DNA of 25,800 nucleotides from CAZZGX01 sp964653715. GTDB lineage: Bacteria; Patescibacteriota; Minisyncoccia; Ryanbacterales; GWA2-47-10b. The stretch lies in assembly GCA_964653715.1 (NCBI GenBank), contig CAZZGX010000010.1:1-25800 (forward strand), given 5' to 3'. The notes below the pieces were generated by a model. The model saw nothing but the letters and a program-made list of their open reading frames with translations, did not search any database and was not told the origin of the DNA. Below, one piece after another: positions 1 to 7,342 of this stretch (positions are counted from its first letter, which is position 1; every line of letters begins with the position of its first letter). The position numbers and the translations under genes are program-made.

Positions 1-478
1 TGCTTATAGATGCAAGCAAAATACTGCTAAAGAAAATTATACTTAGGAATATCGCGAGTAAAACGTAAATTGCTCGCTTGTATATGTATCTTTCGTTATT
101 CCCAGATTTTCTGCGTCGTAATAAAGCAAGCCCTATCATGATTAATGGGCTTGCCAAAAGCACCAAAAATGCGATCGGGAGAATCTTGTCTAAATTGACC
201 TGCTGCAAAAAAGAACCAGCGCGTAAAAGCGGTGGGCACGGGGATGACCCTTGGGGCGTAAGCGATTTTAGAAATATTCCTCCCGCAATCATGGCAATCG
301 GCCAGCAGGCTGAGATCAAAAAAAACCTCCTCGCTGATTTATCAGTACTTGTTTTGTAGATATCTTTTTTTCGCGTATCCTTGATGAGAAGAAAATAAAT
401 AGCAACTGGTGAGAAGAGGAGCAAATTTATTGCTATTAGAAAGAAGATTTCAAACCATTCGCTATGAAAAAGATTCAT
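1..478 (-). CDS. Multi-pass membrane protein, partial (runs off left edge)
   Basis: Reading the minus strand from ATG at 476-478 gives an open frame of 159 codons with no stop up to the window edge, so the C-terminus is missing. About four hydrophobic segments are visible, near residues 13-33, 57-76, 101-120 and 138-157. Short charged loops such as KDTRKKD and RRRKSGNNERY separate them. I do not recognise a family and no catalytic motif is apparent. The start lies 9 bases after the stop of the upstream nuclease-like gene on the same strand, so the two are probably co-transcribed. There is no Shine-Dalgarno sequence before the ATG. The plus-strand frame at 78-359 is a shadow. Confidence 0.7.
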   Translation of the reverse strand, partial: MNLFHSEWFEIFFLIAINLLLFSPVAIYFLLIKDTRKKDIYKTSTDKSARRFFLISACWPIAMIAGGIFLKSLTPQGSSPCPPLLRAGSFLQQVNLDKILPIAFLVLLASPLIMIGLALLRRRKSGNNERYIYKRAIYVLLAIFLSIIFFSSILLASIS

Positions 479-487
479 GGTTTTAGT

Positions 488-1282
488 TTACTGTGAATAC
501 CCGATTTGGCGAAGCCAGTAGTTGTTTTCCCATTCCCAAAGCGTTTTGGCCGCGAGAAATGCTTTAATGTCCCTAAAAAAATACGGAAATTCTTTGAGCT
601 CAACCTCCCCTATCATCTTGCCCCAATCATGCTCGCCCTCGGGGCAATTTGGAAAACCGTTTCGCTTTCCGTTCCTCACCTTGCTCCTGCCGCCTTTTTC
701 ACGAAGCTTTGAAGCGCATCTTTGGCAAACTTTTTGCTGGTCGATCCGTAAAATCCAGCGCGTCTCAATCTCGCGCGGCAGGCTCAAGGCTCGTTTGGTT
801 TCGTATTCCCTAAGCGCCTCGACATACGCCGCCGTCTGCAAATTGTATTCCGGATAAAATCCCGTCGAAGTTTTGATATCGAGAACGCCAAACTTGCCGT
901 CAATTTCAGCAAGCGCGTCTACCGTTCCCGCGTAGCGATGCCTGGTGGACCATACCTGTTGCTCGACAAATTGCGGGTGAAAAAAAATCTTGCGTTCTTT
1001 ATTGAATACTTCAAATGCCTCAACCGCCGGCCGTATTTCTTCGGGAACCGTGAACGCCTCGCCAATTGTGAGCTTTTGGACAGCTTCGTGCACAAGCGAG
1101 CCCTCTTCGGCAGAGCGGTTTTTGACAGCTTCTGCCGACTCAAAGCTCCCCATTTCGCGAAAAAAATTCTCAAGCGCGGGCTTGGACTTGATCTCCAAAA
1201 TTTTGGTCACGCGCGGAAACCACGCTCCCTCAATCTGGTATCCATTTTTTTGCTTAAAGTCATCCCCATCCAAATGCCGCAT
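488..1282 (-). CDS. PD-(D/E)XK superfamily nuclease-like protein
   Basis: A 264-residue protein with the signature order of RecB/Cas4-type PD-(D/E)XK nucleases. These are a histidine in GSLVHEA (H65), a glutamate at E107, an acidic residue in the strand GTVDAL (D122), the D-x-K motif in VLDIKTS (D135, K137), and a following helix with Q149xxxY153. Such proteins bind Mg2+ and cut or process DNA. A cysteine pair C186/C189 plus C213 sits in a basic insertion after the core and may bind metal, but a fourth ligand is not obvious. No CRISPR array or cas gene is in the window, so a Cas4 role has no support; a repair or stand-alone nuclease role is more likely. The gene lies between the interrupted PsbP-like gene and the partial membrane protein. 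Confidence 0.75.
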   Translation of the reverse strand: MRHLDGDDFKQKNGYQIEGAWFPRVTKILEIKSKPALENFFREMGSFESAEAVKNRSAEEGSLVHEAVQKLTIGEAFTVPEEIRPAVEAFEVFNKERKIFFHPQFVEQQVWSTRHRYAGTVDALAEIDGKFGVLDIKTSTGFYPEYNLQTAAYVEALREYETKRALSLPREIETRWILRIDQQKVCQRCASKLREKGGRSKVRNGKRNGFPNCPEGEHDWGKMIGEVELKEFPYFFRDIKAFLAAKTLWEWENNYWLRQIGYSQ

Positions 1283-1314
1283 TTCTCAAGTCTACCAAAG
1301 ATTTTCCGAACTAT

Positions 1315-1965
1315 CTACTGCCCCGTCGCCTCAAAAAATTTGAGAGTTGAAAGTATGGTATTTAAAATATCCTCGGCTTCTTTCCATGCTTCTGGACCAT
1401 TAAATGTCCCGTAAAATTCTATATATTGGTCATCTTCTAAGTATACAAACGCCCGAGGACAAATTTCCCCGCAGCTATTGCCATTAAAGTCCCGAAGGCC
1501 ATTGTGACCATTGACAATAAATTTATTTACTCCATCATTCAATTCAATACGATCAAAGTCTTCCCTATTCGCAATATCTATTGCTATGCCTAGTGCATCG
1601 GGCGGCAAACAACTCCCTCCGTGTCCACAAGGCCACTGGTCCTTCATGGAATCAGGATATTTTGACGGCCGACCTATAGAAAGTAAGTCGTCTTGATTGA
1701 AGGGATTTTTCTCTTGTACGAAGTCAGGTGGATATTTAAACTCAAACCCGTATTTTTCGTTGCGGTAGGCTTTCCAAGCTGATGTATCAATGCTAGCCGC
1801 AGCTGGTTTTTGGGGAATTACCGGCGCCGAGTTTTGGGCCTCAATGGCTTACGTTTCGGAGTCGATGGTGTAAAGCTCAATTTGCCACCAAAGAAACATC
1901 GCAACAATGATCGCAAATACAATTGACCAGATGAGCCAGCGATTAGGAAATATGACGCGGAACAT
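1315..1965 (-). pseudogene. Membrane-anchored PsbP-like protein interrupted by in-frame TAA
   Basis: From ATG at 1963-1965 the frame encodes a short N-terminus and one hydrophobic segment (WLIWSIVFAIIVAMFLWW), then meets TAA at 1849-1851. The same frame continues without further stops to TAG at 1315-1317. The downstream part has a Pro/Ala linker, then WKAYRNEKYGFEFKYPPDF. That Y-x-N-x-x-Y-G-F-x-F-x-Y-P pattern is common in PsbP-like extracytoplasmic domains of Parcubacteria. No usable start codon exists between the TAA and M at 1647, which lies inside the domain. One base change (for example TAA to TAC) would restore a 216-residue single-pass protein. I read it as a recent nonsense mutation or a sequencing error; readthrough cannot be excluded. 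The function of this family is unknown to me. Confidence 0.65.
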
Positions 1966-1971
1966 ATATCC

Positions 1972-2000
1972 AGTATACACCTACCGGCTTGACAATATAA
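1972..2000 (-). promoter_or_regulatory. Possible promoter of PsbP-like gene (leaderless)
   Basis: On the minus strand a TATACT -10 element (1972-1977) lies 6 bases before the ATG at 1965, so the transcript would begin at or next to the start codon. The -35 position (1995-2000, TTATAT) matches poorly. It overlaps the divergent toxin-antitoxin promoter. Confidence 0.3.
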
Positions 2001-2016
2001 GCATCGGGGATAGAAT
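1989..2016 (+). promoter_or_regulatory. Promoter of the toxin-antitoxin pair (leaderless)
   Basis: Perfect -35 TTGACA at 1989-1994, a 16-base spacer, and -10 TAGAAT at 2011-2016. The predicted start of transcription, about 7 bases downstream, falls within 1-3 bases of the ATG at 2025. The message would therefore be leaderless. The divergent -10 of the PsbP-like gene lies just outside, so an AbrB-type repressor bound here could affect both genes. Confidence 0.7.
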
Positions 2017-2024
2017 ACAAATAT

Positions 2025-2312
2025 ATGAAAATACAAGAAAAAGTGAAATTGGGCGCTGCCGTTAAGTTGGGCGTAAGCAGACAGGTTGTCATCCCAAAGA
2101 AAATTCATGACCAGCTTGGGCTGGCAGCCGGCGACTATTTAGAGGTCGAGTCTTTTGATGGAAAGGTTATTTTTACCCCAAAGACCCTTATTGACAAGCA
2201 CATCAATGCCAGTCTCGAAGATATCAAAAGAGGTCAGGTGTATGGGCCTTTCAGCTCGACAAAAGATATGGTTCGCTCTCTGCATACCGGCAAGAAAGCT
2301 AAAAAAGCGTGA
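2025..2312 (+). CDS. AbrB/MazE-type antitoxin (swapped-hairpin DNA-binding protein)
   Basis: A 95-residue protein whose residues ~17-60 show the AbrB/SpoVT pattern: VSRQVVIPKKI, then LGLAAGDYLEVE and a short beta strand KVIFTP. Such dimers bind palindromic DNA, usually their own promoter. The basic C-terminal tail (TGKKAKKA) and preceding helix would be the part that covers the toxin. The stop overlaps the next start by four bases (GTGA at 2309-2312), which implies translational coupling with the RelE-like toxin. AbrB-fold antitoxins with RelE-fold toxins have a precedent in PrlF-YhaV, so a type II toxin-antitoxin system is the natural reading. Negative autoregulation is inferred from the family, not seen. 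Confidence 0.8.
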   Translation: MKIQEKVKLGAAVKLGVSRQVVIPKKIHDQLGLAAGDYLEVESFDGKVIFTPKTLIDKHINASLEDIKRGQVYGPFSSTKDMVRSLHTGKKAKKA

Positions 2313-2557
2313 TACGCTTTCTCTATACCGAACATTTCAAGAGAAGCTACCGGAATGCGCCAAAAACAATTCGAGAAGCATTTGACCGAAAGGTATATCT
2401 TTTAGCAACAAACCTCCGCCATCCATCACTTCGAGCAAAAAAGTACGATGAGACCCGCGATATTTGGCAAGCACGTATTACCCACGACTGGCGTTTTTAC
2501 TTCAAAATTGACGGCGATACGTACATTATGCTCGACGTCATCTCACACCCAAAATAA
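2309..2557 (+). CDS. RelE/ParE-superfamily toxin (probable mRNA interferase)
   Basis: An 82-residue protein starting with GTG at 2309, overlapping the antitoxin stop. Its N-terminus (FLYTEHFKRSYRNAPKTI) and C-terminal strand pattern (IWQARITHDWRFYFKIDGD, then MLDVISH) match the compact RelE/YafQ fold, in which basic and aromatic residues near the C-terminus act on ribosome-bound mRNA. Candidate active residues are R475-equivalent positions I cannot assign exactly; visible ones are the Arg in QARIT, the Trp-Arg of DWRFYF and the terminal His in ISHPK. ParE-type gyrase poisons share the fold, so the target is uncertain. It lies convergent to pgk and ends inside a terminator hairpin. Confidence 0.8.
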   Translation: MIRFLYTEHFKRSYRNAPKTIREAFDRKVYLLATNLRHPSLRAKKYDETRDIWQARITHDWRFYFKIDGDTYIMLDVISHPK

Positions 2558-2574
2558 GGGTGTATTACTTTTTT
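2545..2574 (+). terminator. Intrinsic terminator of the toxin-antitoxin operon
   Basis: Stem ACACCC (2545-2550) pairs with GGGTGT (2558-2563) across a 7-base loop, followed by ATTACTTTTTT (2564-2574). The toxin stop codon TAA (2555-2557) is in the loop. On the minus strand there is no T-run after the hairpin, so it should not stop pgk transcription. Confidence 0.75.
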
Positions 2575-3698
2575 CGCGCTTGTGCCTTCAAAATGGCATC
2601 AATCCCGGGAAGCGAGCCGTCAGCCAAAAAATCAAGCATCGCGCCGCCGCCAGTTGAGACGTGATAAAACTTGTGGCGCAATCGAAGCGTATCAAGAATC
2701 GAGAGCGTATCGCCTCCTCCCAAGATAACCTTGACCCCGAGACGCGAAAGAGTCCGGAGAAGATCGGCAGTCGCTTTCTTGTACCCCTTCTCGATATATC
2801 CCAAAGGGCCGTTCCAAACAATCAGCTTGCTAATGCGGGCCAAATCCGCAAGCCCCGCGATAGTTTCGGGCCCTATGTCATAGATCATGTCACTTTTCCT
2901 GATTGAGTAGATATCGCGCGTTTTATGTTTGCCGATCCAGGCATCGAGCGGAAAAAAAATCTTTTTGGAAAGCAAAAATTCCTTCTTGATACCGGGAATC
3001 GCCGTGGGCTCAAAGAACGATCTCCCGATTTCCATGCCGTGCGCTTTCAAAAACGTGTTAGCGAGTGCTCCTCCGATGAAAATCGCGTCCGCGCGTGGCA
3101 GAAAACTTTTCATAAGCGCGAATTTTGTCTCAAATTTGGCACCGCCGACTATGAGGAGAAACGGATGCGGCGGATTGAGCGCCTCTCTAAGCGCCCTTAC
3201 CTCTCTTTGAAAAAGCGACCCCGCGTAGGAAGGAAGATAGCGCGGAATGCCCACAATGGAAGCATGATTTCTATGCGAAACGCTGAAAGCTTCATTGACG
3301 TAGAGGTCGCCAACTGAGGCAAGACGACGCGCGAAGTTGGGATCGTTTTCGGTCTCTCCTTTTTGAAAGCGGATGTTTTCGAGAAGAACAATTTTGTTTT
3401 TTTTGAGAAGATTTTCCGTTACATCCACAATCTTCGGAACAAAAAAAATCTTCTTTCCTACAAGGCGCGCGATCTCGGGCCAGATTTTTTTGAACGAGAG
3501 TTGTTTTTTGCTAACAGGATCTTCGATATGCGAAATGAGGACGATTGCGGCACCGTTCTTCGCAAGCATGTGGATTGTGGGTGCCGTGGAGCGAATTCGA
3601 AAACTGTCTCCGATTTTTCCCTTGCGGAGGGGCTCGTTGAAATCGACCCGAAGTAGAATGCGTTTTCCCGGGATACGGCGGGGAATGCTTACGAACAT
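2565..3698 (-). CDS. pgk: Phosphoglycerate kinase
   Basis: Converts 1,3-bisphosphoglycerate and ADP to 3-phosphoglycerate and ATP in cytosolic glycolysis. At 377 residues it is somewhat short for the family (about 390-400). Visible signatures: RVDFNEPL (17-24) and the nearby R34/R36, LLENIRF, SHRNHAS, VGGAKF, WNGPLG, GGGDT and STGGGAMLDFL near the C-terminus. One oddity is that the usual SHLGRP loop reads SHIEDP here, so the arginine that normally helps bind the substrate phosphate appears replaced by aspartate. The start at 3698 overlaps the end of tpiA by 10 bases. It is the last gene of the long minus-strand series, and I see no terminator behind it before the convergent toxin gene. Confidence 0.95.
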   Translation of the reverse strand: MFVSIPRRIPGKRILLRVDFNEPLRKGKIGDSFRIRSTAPTIHMLAKNGAAIVLISHIEDPVSKKQLSFKKIWPEIARLVGKKIFFVPKIVDVTENLLKKNKIVLLENIRFQKGETENDPNFARRLASVGDLYVNEAFSVSHRNHASIVGIPRYLPSYAGSLFQREVRALREALNPPHPFLLIVGGAKFETKFALMKSFLPRADAIFIGGALANTFLKAHGMEIGRSFFEPTAIPGIKKEFLLSKKIFFPLDAWIGKHKTRDIYSIRKSDMIYDIGPETIAGLADLARISKLIVWNGPLGYIEKGYKKATADLLRTLSRLGVKVILGGGDTLSILDTLRLRHKFYHVSTGGGAMLDFLADGSLPGIDAILKAQARKK

Positions 3699-4423
3699 TG
3701 GAGTATCTTTGAAAACTCTCGTGGTCGCCTACTCTCTCCTCCCACCAAAAGTCCCCCGATCTCCCGCTCGGCCAAAAATTCACCAGCGTTTTTTGACGAT
3801 ACCGATCCTCCGTAGAGCACGCGAACACGACGACCTACTGATATCGAATAGAGGTCAGCCAGCACTTTTTTTATGTAGAGCGCGGCCTCCGCGGCATCCT
3901 TGGGCCGCGCGGGCTTGCCCGATCCAATAGCCCAGATTGGTTCGTAAGCGACTACAACGCGTGCGGCCTCGTCTTTTTTGAGCTTTGCAAAATCCGCTGT
4001 AATCTGTTTCTTTATAAAAGAAAAAAATGCGCCGTCGGCATCTCTTGTGGGCTCGCCTACGCAAAGAATTGGCCGGAGTCCCATTTTGATTGCTTGCTTG
4101 AGCTTTTTGGCGATTGCGTCGTCAGTTTCGCCAAGCCAGCGCCGCCTTTCAGAATGCCCTACGATGACGTACCGCACTCCTAAATCCTTGAGCATCGCCG
4201 CGGAGACTTCACCGGTAAAGGCTCCTTCCTTTTCCCAAAAAAGATCCTGTGCTCCTATGTAAAAAGTTCGGCTTTTTGGCAAAAGCGGTAAATAGGGAAA
4301 AGGCGGGGCTATTACGGCTTCGGACTTTTTTGAGGCGCGAAATGATTTAAAAAAATTGCGGACGTCGCGCGCGCTCTTGGGAAACATTTTCCAGTTGCCG
4401 ACGATGAGTTTTTTGCTTGCCAT
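3689..4423 (-). CDS. tpiA: Triosephosphate isomerase
   Basis: Interconverts dihydroxyacetone phosphate and glyceraldehyde 3-phosphate. The 244-residue length is normal. Catalytic groups are all visible: K12 in GNWKM, H90 in VGHSERR, E161 in AYEPIWAIGSG followed by the loop-6 region, and the phosphate-binding YGGSVSSKN and LVGGES segments near the C-terminus. It lies 9 bases after galT and overlaps pgk by 10 bases. With pgk it makes a two-enzyme lower-glycolysis block at the end of the ribosomal gene series. There is no Shine-Dalgarno sequence; the start lies in an AT-rich stretch (TATATACCTATG). Confidence 0.96.
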   Translation of the reverse strand: MASKKLIVGNWKMFPKSARDVRNFFKSFRASKKSEAVIAPPFPYLPLLPKSRTFYIGAQDLFWEKEGAFTGEVSAAMLKDLGVRYVIVGHSERRRWLGETDDAIAKKLKQAIKMGLRPILCVGEPTRDADGAFFSFIKKQITADFAKLKKDEAARVVVAYEPIWAIGSGKPARPKDAAEAALYIKKVLADLYSISVGRRVRVLYGGSVSSKNAGEFLAEREIGGLLVGGESRRPREFSKILQCS

Positions 4424-4432
4424 AGGTATATA

Positions 4433-5455
4433 TTATTTCACTTTGCGCAAATACGCGGCAGCTTCTTCGGGAGAGATTGCAAGCACCTCGACACCCGTCC
4501 CCAGCTCAACTCCAGCAAAGGTCGAGGTCTTTGGTAAAATTTCCACGTGCCAATGGTAATAGCTGTAATCCCCGCCTTCGATGGGAGCTGTGTGAATAAA
4601 AAAATTGTACGCGGGATTTTTCAATGCTCGTTTGAGCTTTTTGAGAGTACCGCTAAGCGCATCCGCAAAATACTTGAGGCTCTCGGTATTACTATCTTCA
4701 AAGCGCGCCTGATGCTTAAGCGGGAAAATGCGCACCTCAAATGCAGTATGCGAGGCAAAGGGCGCGAGCACGACAAATCCCTTATTCTGGTAAATGATAC
4801 GCTCCTTCTTTGTGATCTCTTGCCGTACTACTTCGCAATGTACGCACTTTTTGTGTTCATTCCAGTAAAGCTTCGCCCCCGAGAGCGACCTGCGCACATC
4901 TGGCGGGATAATCGGAAGCGCTATAATCTGTGAATGTGGATGCCATACCGAGGCTCCTGCGGCGCGCCCGTGATTATGAAAAACGAAAATGTACTCGAGG
5001 CATTTTTCGCTTTTGTGCCACAGTATTCTATCTTGATACGCACGTACTACTCGTTCTACTTCTTCTGTATTCATATCAGCTAAAAATCTTGTATGAGAAC
5101 GCGTGATTAAGACCTCGTGGAACCCGACACCGGCCATTTTTTCATAAAGCCCCTCGCGGAGCGGCACGGGGCAGGATCGCCCCGCGTGACGCATGACCGC
5201 TGGGAATTTATTTTTGACAACCTGCAACGCCCAATCGCGCGGCGGCTGGCCCGAACCTTCCGAACTTTTGGTATACCACAAAAGCGCTTCTCCGTTACCT
5301 GCTTTTTGCGGATCCTCAAATGGGCAATCTTTTTTGGGAACTGGGACATCTTTTGCAGATTTTGCAAACTGCTGCGGCCGCCTGCGCCTCCCGGGAGCGA
5401 CGAGTACCCAGTCGCTATTTACAAGATCCCGACGCAGTTCGGGCTTATCGATCAT
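4433..5455 (-). CDS. galT: Galactose-1-phosphate uridylyltransferase family protein
   Basis: A 340-residue HIT-superfamily nucleotidyltransferase. The catalytic motif is HPHSQ (172-176), whose second histidine carries the nucleotidyl intermediate; most GalT enzymes have HPHGQ. HNHG (160-163), WALQVVKNKFPAV (74-86) and HWHVEI (301-306) also match. Zinc-site residues are partly changed: the first pair reads C44-P-F-E47 instead of CxxC, while C204/C207 form a CxxC. The textbook reaction exchanges UMP between UDP-glucose and hexose 1-phosphate. No other Leloir gene is here, so substrate specificity (UDP- or ADP-sugar) is open. Its start overlaps the glycosyltransferase stop by 11 bases, which suggests both act on nucleotide sugars for surface glycans. 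Confidence 0.85.
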   Translation of the reverse strand: MIDKPELRRDLVNSDWVLVAPGRRRRPQQFAKSAKDVPVPKKDCPFEDPQKAGNGEALLWYTKSSEGSGQPPRDWALQVVKNKFPAVMRHAGRSCPVPLREGLYEKMAGVGFHEVLITRSHTRFLADMNTEEVERVVRAYQDRILWHKSEKCLEYIFVFHNHGRAAGASVWHPHSQIIALPIIPPDVRRSLSGAKLYWNEHKKCVHCEVVRQEITKKERIIYQNKGFVVLAPFASHTAFEVRIFPLKHQARFEDSNTESLKYFADALSGTLKKLKRALKNPAYNFFIHTAPIEGGDYSYYHWHVEILPKTSTFAGVELGTGVEVLAISPEEAAAYLRKVK

Positions 5456-6179
5456 ATGCTCCCCGTATAAGCCACCAACGAATCTTTACGGTCTCAACCA
5501 GTACTCCGATGTACCCCGAGAGTTTCACGTGGCTTGCCTCATCATTGATCCAGTGTGCGGGGACCACGCTCATCCGAAATCCAAACTTGCGCGCGAGCGC
5601 CAACGCTTCGATGTCGAACCCCCAGCGGTCAATTTTTGCGACTGAAAAAATCTTTTGCGCTGCTCCTTTCCGAAAAGCTTTAAAACCGCATTGGGTATCC
5701 CAAATACCACGAACCGCCACGATTTGAATGAAAAGATTACCGAGGTCTCCCAAAAGCCGCTTGAAAAATGATTGCGCCACGGCTTGTCGGGCGCCCGCCG
5801 CATCCCGTTCTTCACGAGAGCAGATGACAACATCATTGCCGCTTTCAAAAAGGGGGCGCATTTTGTCAAAATGGCCGATATCAGTCGAGTTATCGGCATC
5901 GGTAAAAAGACGGATCTCGCCACGCGAGGCAAGCATCCCCTCGCGCACCGTATACCCCTTGCCGCGGTTTTCCTTCCGGTCGATAAGGCGCGCTGAATCC
6001 TTTCCTGCGATAAATTCGTTTACAACGCGGGATGTGTTATCCCTCGCTCCATCGACAACGACAAGAATTTCAGAAGAAAAATCTTGTTTTAAAAGATACA
6101 CCCAAACGGCGTCGAGCGTTTTCCTGATTCTCTTCTCTTCGTTGTAGGCGGGAATGATGACGGAGAGATACGGATCCAT
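5445..6179 (-). CDS. GT2-family glycosyltransferase (polyprenyl-phosphate sugar synthase type)
   Basis: A 244-residue GT-A fold enzyme resembling dolichyl-phosphate mannose/glucose synthases (DPM1/ALG5 type). Motifs: VIIPAYNEE (7-15), VVVDGARDNT (40-49), DxD metal site FTDADNST (D94, D96), DTQCGFKAF (161-169) and GFDIEALALA (187-196). Enzymes of this class move a sugar from a nucleotide sugar to a lipid phosphate at the inner face of the membrane. There are no clear transmembrane segments; the C-terminal stretch GVLVETVKIRWWLIRG may lie at the membrane. Its place between ruvX and galT suggests a role in cell-envelope glycan precursor supply; the lipid acceptor is inferred from the family. Confidence 0.88.
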   Translation of the reverse strand: MDPYLSVIIPAYNEEKRIRKTLDAVWVYLLKQDFSSEILVVVDGARDNTSRVVNEFIAGKDSARLIDRKENRGKGYTVREGMLASRGEIRLFTDADNSTDIGHFDKMRPLFESGNDVVICSREERDAAGARQAVAQSFFKRLLGDLGNLFIQIVAVRGIWDTQCGFKAFRKGAAQKIFSVAKIDRWGFDIEALALARKFGFRMSVVPAHWINDEASHVKLSGYIGVLVETVKIRWWLIRGAYDR

Positions 6180-6183
6180 ACCA

Positions 6184-6579
6184 TTACTGTATCACATCTT
6201 TCGAGCGCTCCAAATAACTTTGCAAAATGAGGGCGGCTGCGGCTGCATCTATTTTTTGTTTTTTTGATACACCGCGCTCCGCCTCTTTGGAAGAAAAAAA
6301 TTCGTTTTCAAGCTCGACTGGTATGCCAATCACCTTGAGAGCCTCGGCAAATAATTTCGCGCGTTGTGTCATCGCGGTATCTTGCCTAGAAAGGCCAACG
6401 GGAATGCCGATAATTATACGCTCTACTTCTTCTTTTTTGCAGATGGTTTCAATATCCGCAAAAATATTCTTTTCGTTTCCCTCAAGAACTTTGTACGGCA
6501 TTGCAAATCTTCTTGATTCATCCGAAAGCGCGAGTCCGACTCGTTTTGTTCCGTAATCAATGCCGAGGTAACGAGACAT
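6184..6579 (-). CDS. ruvX: YqgF/RuvX-type RNase H-fold protein (putative Holliday junction resolvase)
   Basis: I start at ATG 6577-6579 (131 residues), because the open frame further upstream to 6681 overlaps map and lacks homology. The N-terminus MSRYLGIDYGTKRVGLAL is the classic YqgF start with catalytic D8. Further matches are the IIIGIPVGLS strand-loop, an acidic E in ELENEFFSS (family usually DERLTT) and KIDAAAAALILQSYL with the last acidic residue. In E. coli this family is essential and linked to pre-16S rRNA 5'-end processing; a resolvase role is also proposed. Location behind ribosomal genes fits rRNA maturation. It starts 4 bases after the map stop, without a Shine-Dalgarno sequence. 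Confidence 0.9.
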   Translation of the reverse strand: MSRYLGIDYGTKRVGLALSDESRRFAMPYKVLEGNEKNIFADIETICKKEEVERIIIGIPVGLSRQDTAMTQRAKLFAEALKVIGIPVELENEFFSSKEAERGVSKKQKIDAAAAALILQSYLERSKDVIQ

Positions 6580-6583
6580 AGTG

Positions 6584-7342
6584 CTATTCTGTGATGATCT
6601 CCGTACCCTTTTTTGTAATGAGAATTGTATGTTCAAAGTGCGCAGCTCGCTTCCCATCAACGGTTGACCAGACCCACCCACCTTTGCTGACTTTGATACG
6701 TCCCGATCCCTCTGTCACCATCGGCTCGAGTGCCAAAACCATTCCTTCCACGAGCTGTTCTCCCGTGCCGCGTTTCCCCCAGTTTGGGATTTCCGGATCC
6801 TCGTGAACCGCGCGTCCCACGCCATGACCCACAAGTTCGCGCACAACCTCTAAGTTTTCCCCCTCGACGTAGGCCTCGACGGCTTCTCCAATATCTCCTA
6901 CCCGTCCTCCAAACCGAGCGCTTTCAATCGCGATATCGAGCGCTTTTTTTGTGACACGGATCAATTTTTCGTAGCGTGCATCTATTGTGCCGACCGCGAT
7001 CGTAACAGCCATATCCGTAAAAAATCCTTTGTACTCCATGCCGATATCAAGCCCTACGATATCGCCATCCTGAAGAATACGCGCGTCAGGTATGCCATGG
7101 ACGACTTCATCATTTACAGAAACGCACAAGGAAGCGGGATACGGTTTTTGCGTTCCCTCTGTGCGATAGTTTTTAAAGGATGGCCGCCCGCCGGCTTCCC
7201 GAATCAAGCGCTCGGCAATCTGATCGAGTTCAATCGTTGTGATCCCTGGACATATTTTTGAAGCAACATGAGAGAGGGTGTAGGCGAGTTTTTTGCCCCC
7301 TTCACGAAGAAGTTCGACGTTTCTAGCGCCCGAAATAATCAT
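6584..7342 (-). CDS. map: Methionine aminopeptidase, type I
   Basis: Removes the initiator methionine from nascent proteins after deformylation. The 252-residue pita-bread enzyme keeps all expected residues: H82 (VVHG), metal ligands D99 (GLDIG), D110 (FFTDMA), H173 (GHGVG), E206 (ALEPM) and E237 (HFEHT). It has no N-terminal zinc-finger extension. Its ATG overlaps the adk stop by four bases, giving the common secY-adk-map block. In most bacteria infA, rpmJ, rpsM, rpsK, rpsD, rpoA and rplQ follow; here ruvX follows instead. Confidence 0.97.
   Translation of the reverse strand: MIISGARNVELLREGGKKLAYTLSHVASKICPGITTIELDQIAERLIREAGGRPSFKNYRTEGTQKPYPASLCVSVNDEVVHGIPDARILQDGDIVGLDIGMEYKGFFTDMAVTIAVGTIDARYEKLIRVTKKALDIAIESARFGGRVGDIGEAVEAYVEGENLEVVRELVGHGVGRAVHEDPEIPNWGKRGTGEQLVEGMVLALEPMVTEGSGRIKVSKGGWVWSTVDGKRAAHFEHTILITKKGTEIITE

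Noticed and set aside
78..359. A 93-codon plus-strand frame
   Set aside because: Shadow of the minus-strand membrane protein, which has four hydrophobic segments in frame.
488..1282. Cas4 or CRISPR association of the PD-(D/E)XK protein
   Set aside because: No repeats with regular spacers and no cas genes anywhere in the window; cysteines do not match the four-cysteine Cas4 cluster.
1818..2108. A 96-codon minus-strand frame over the toxin-antitoxin start
   Set aside because: It overlaps the AbrB antitoxin and its promoter in antisense and has no recognisable features.
6580..6681. N-terminal extension of ruvX
   Set aside because: It lies inside map in another frame; the family start MSRYLGIDYG is at 6579.
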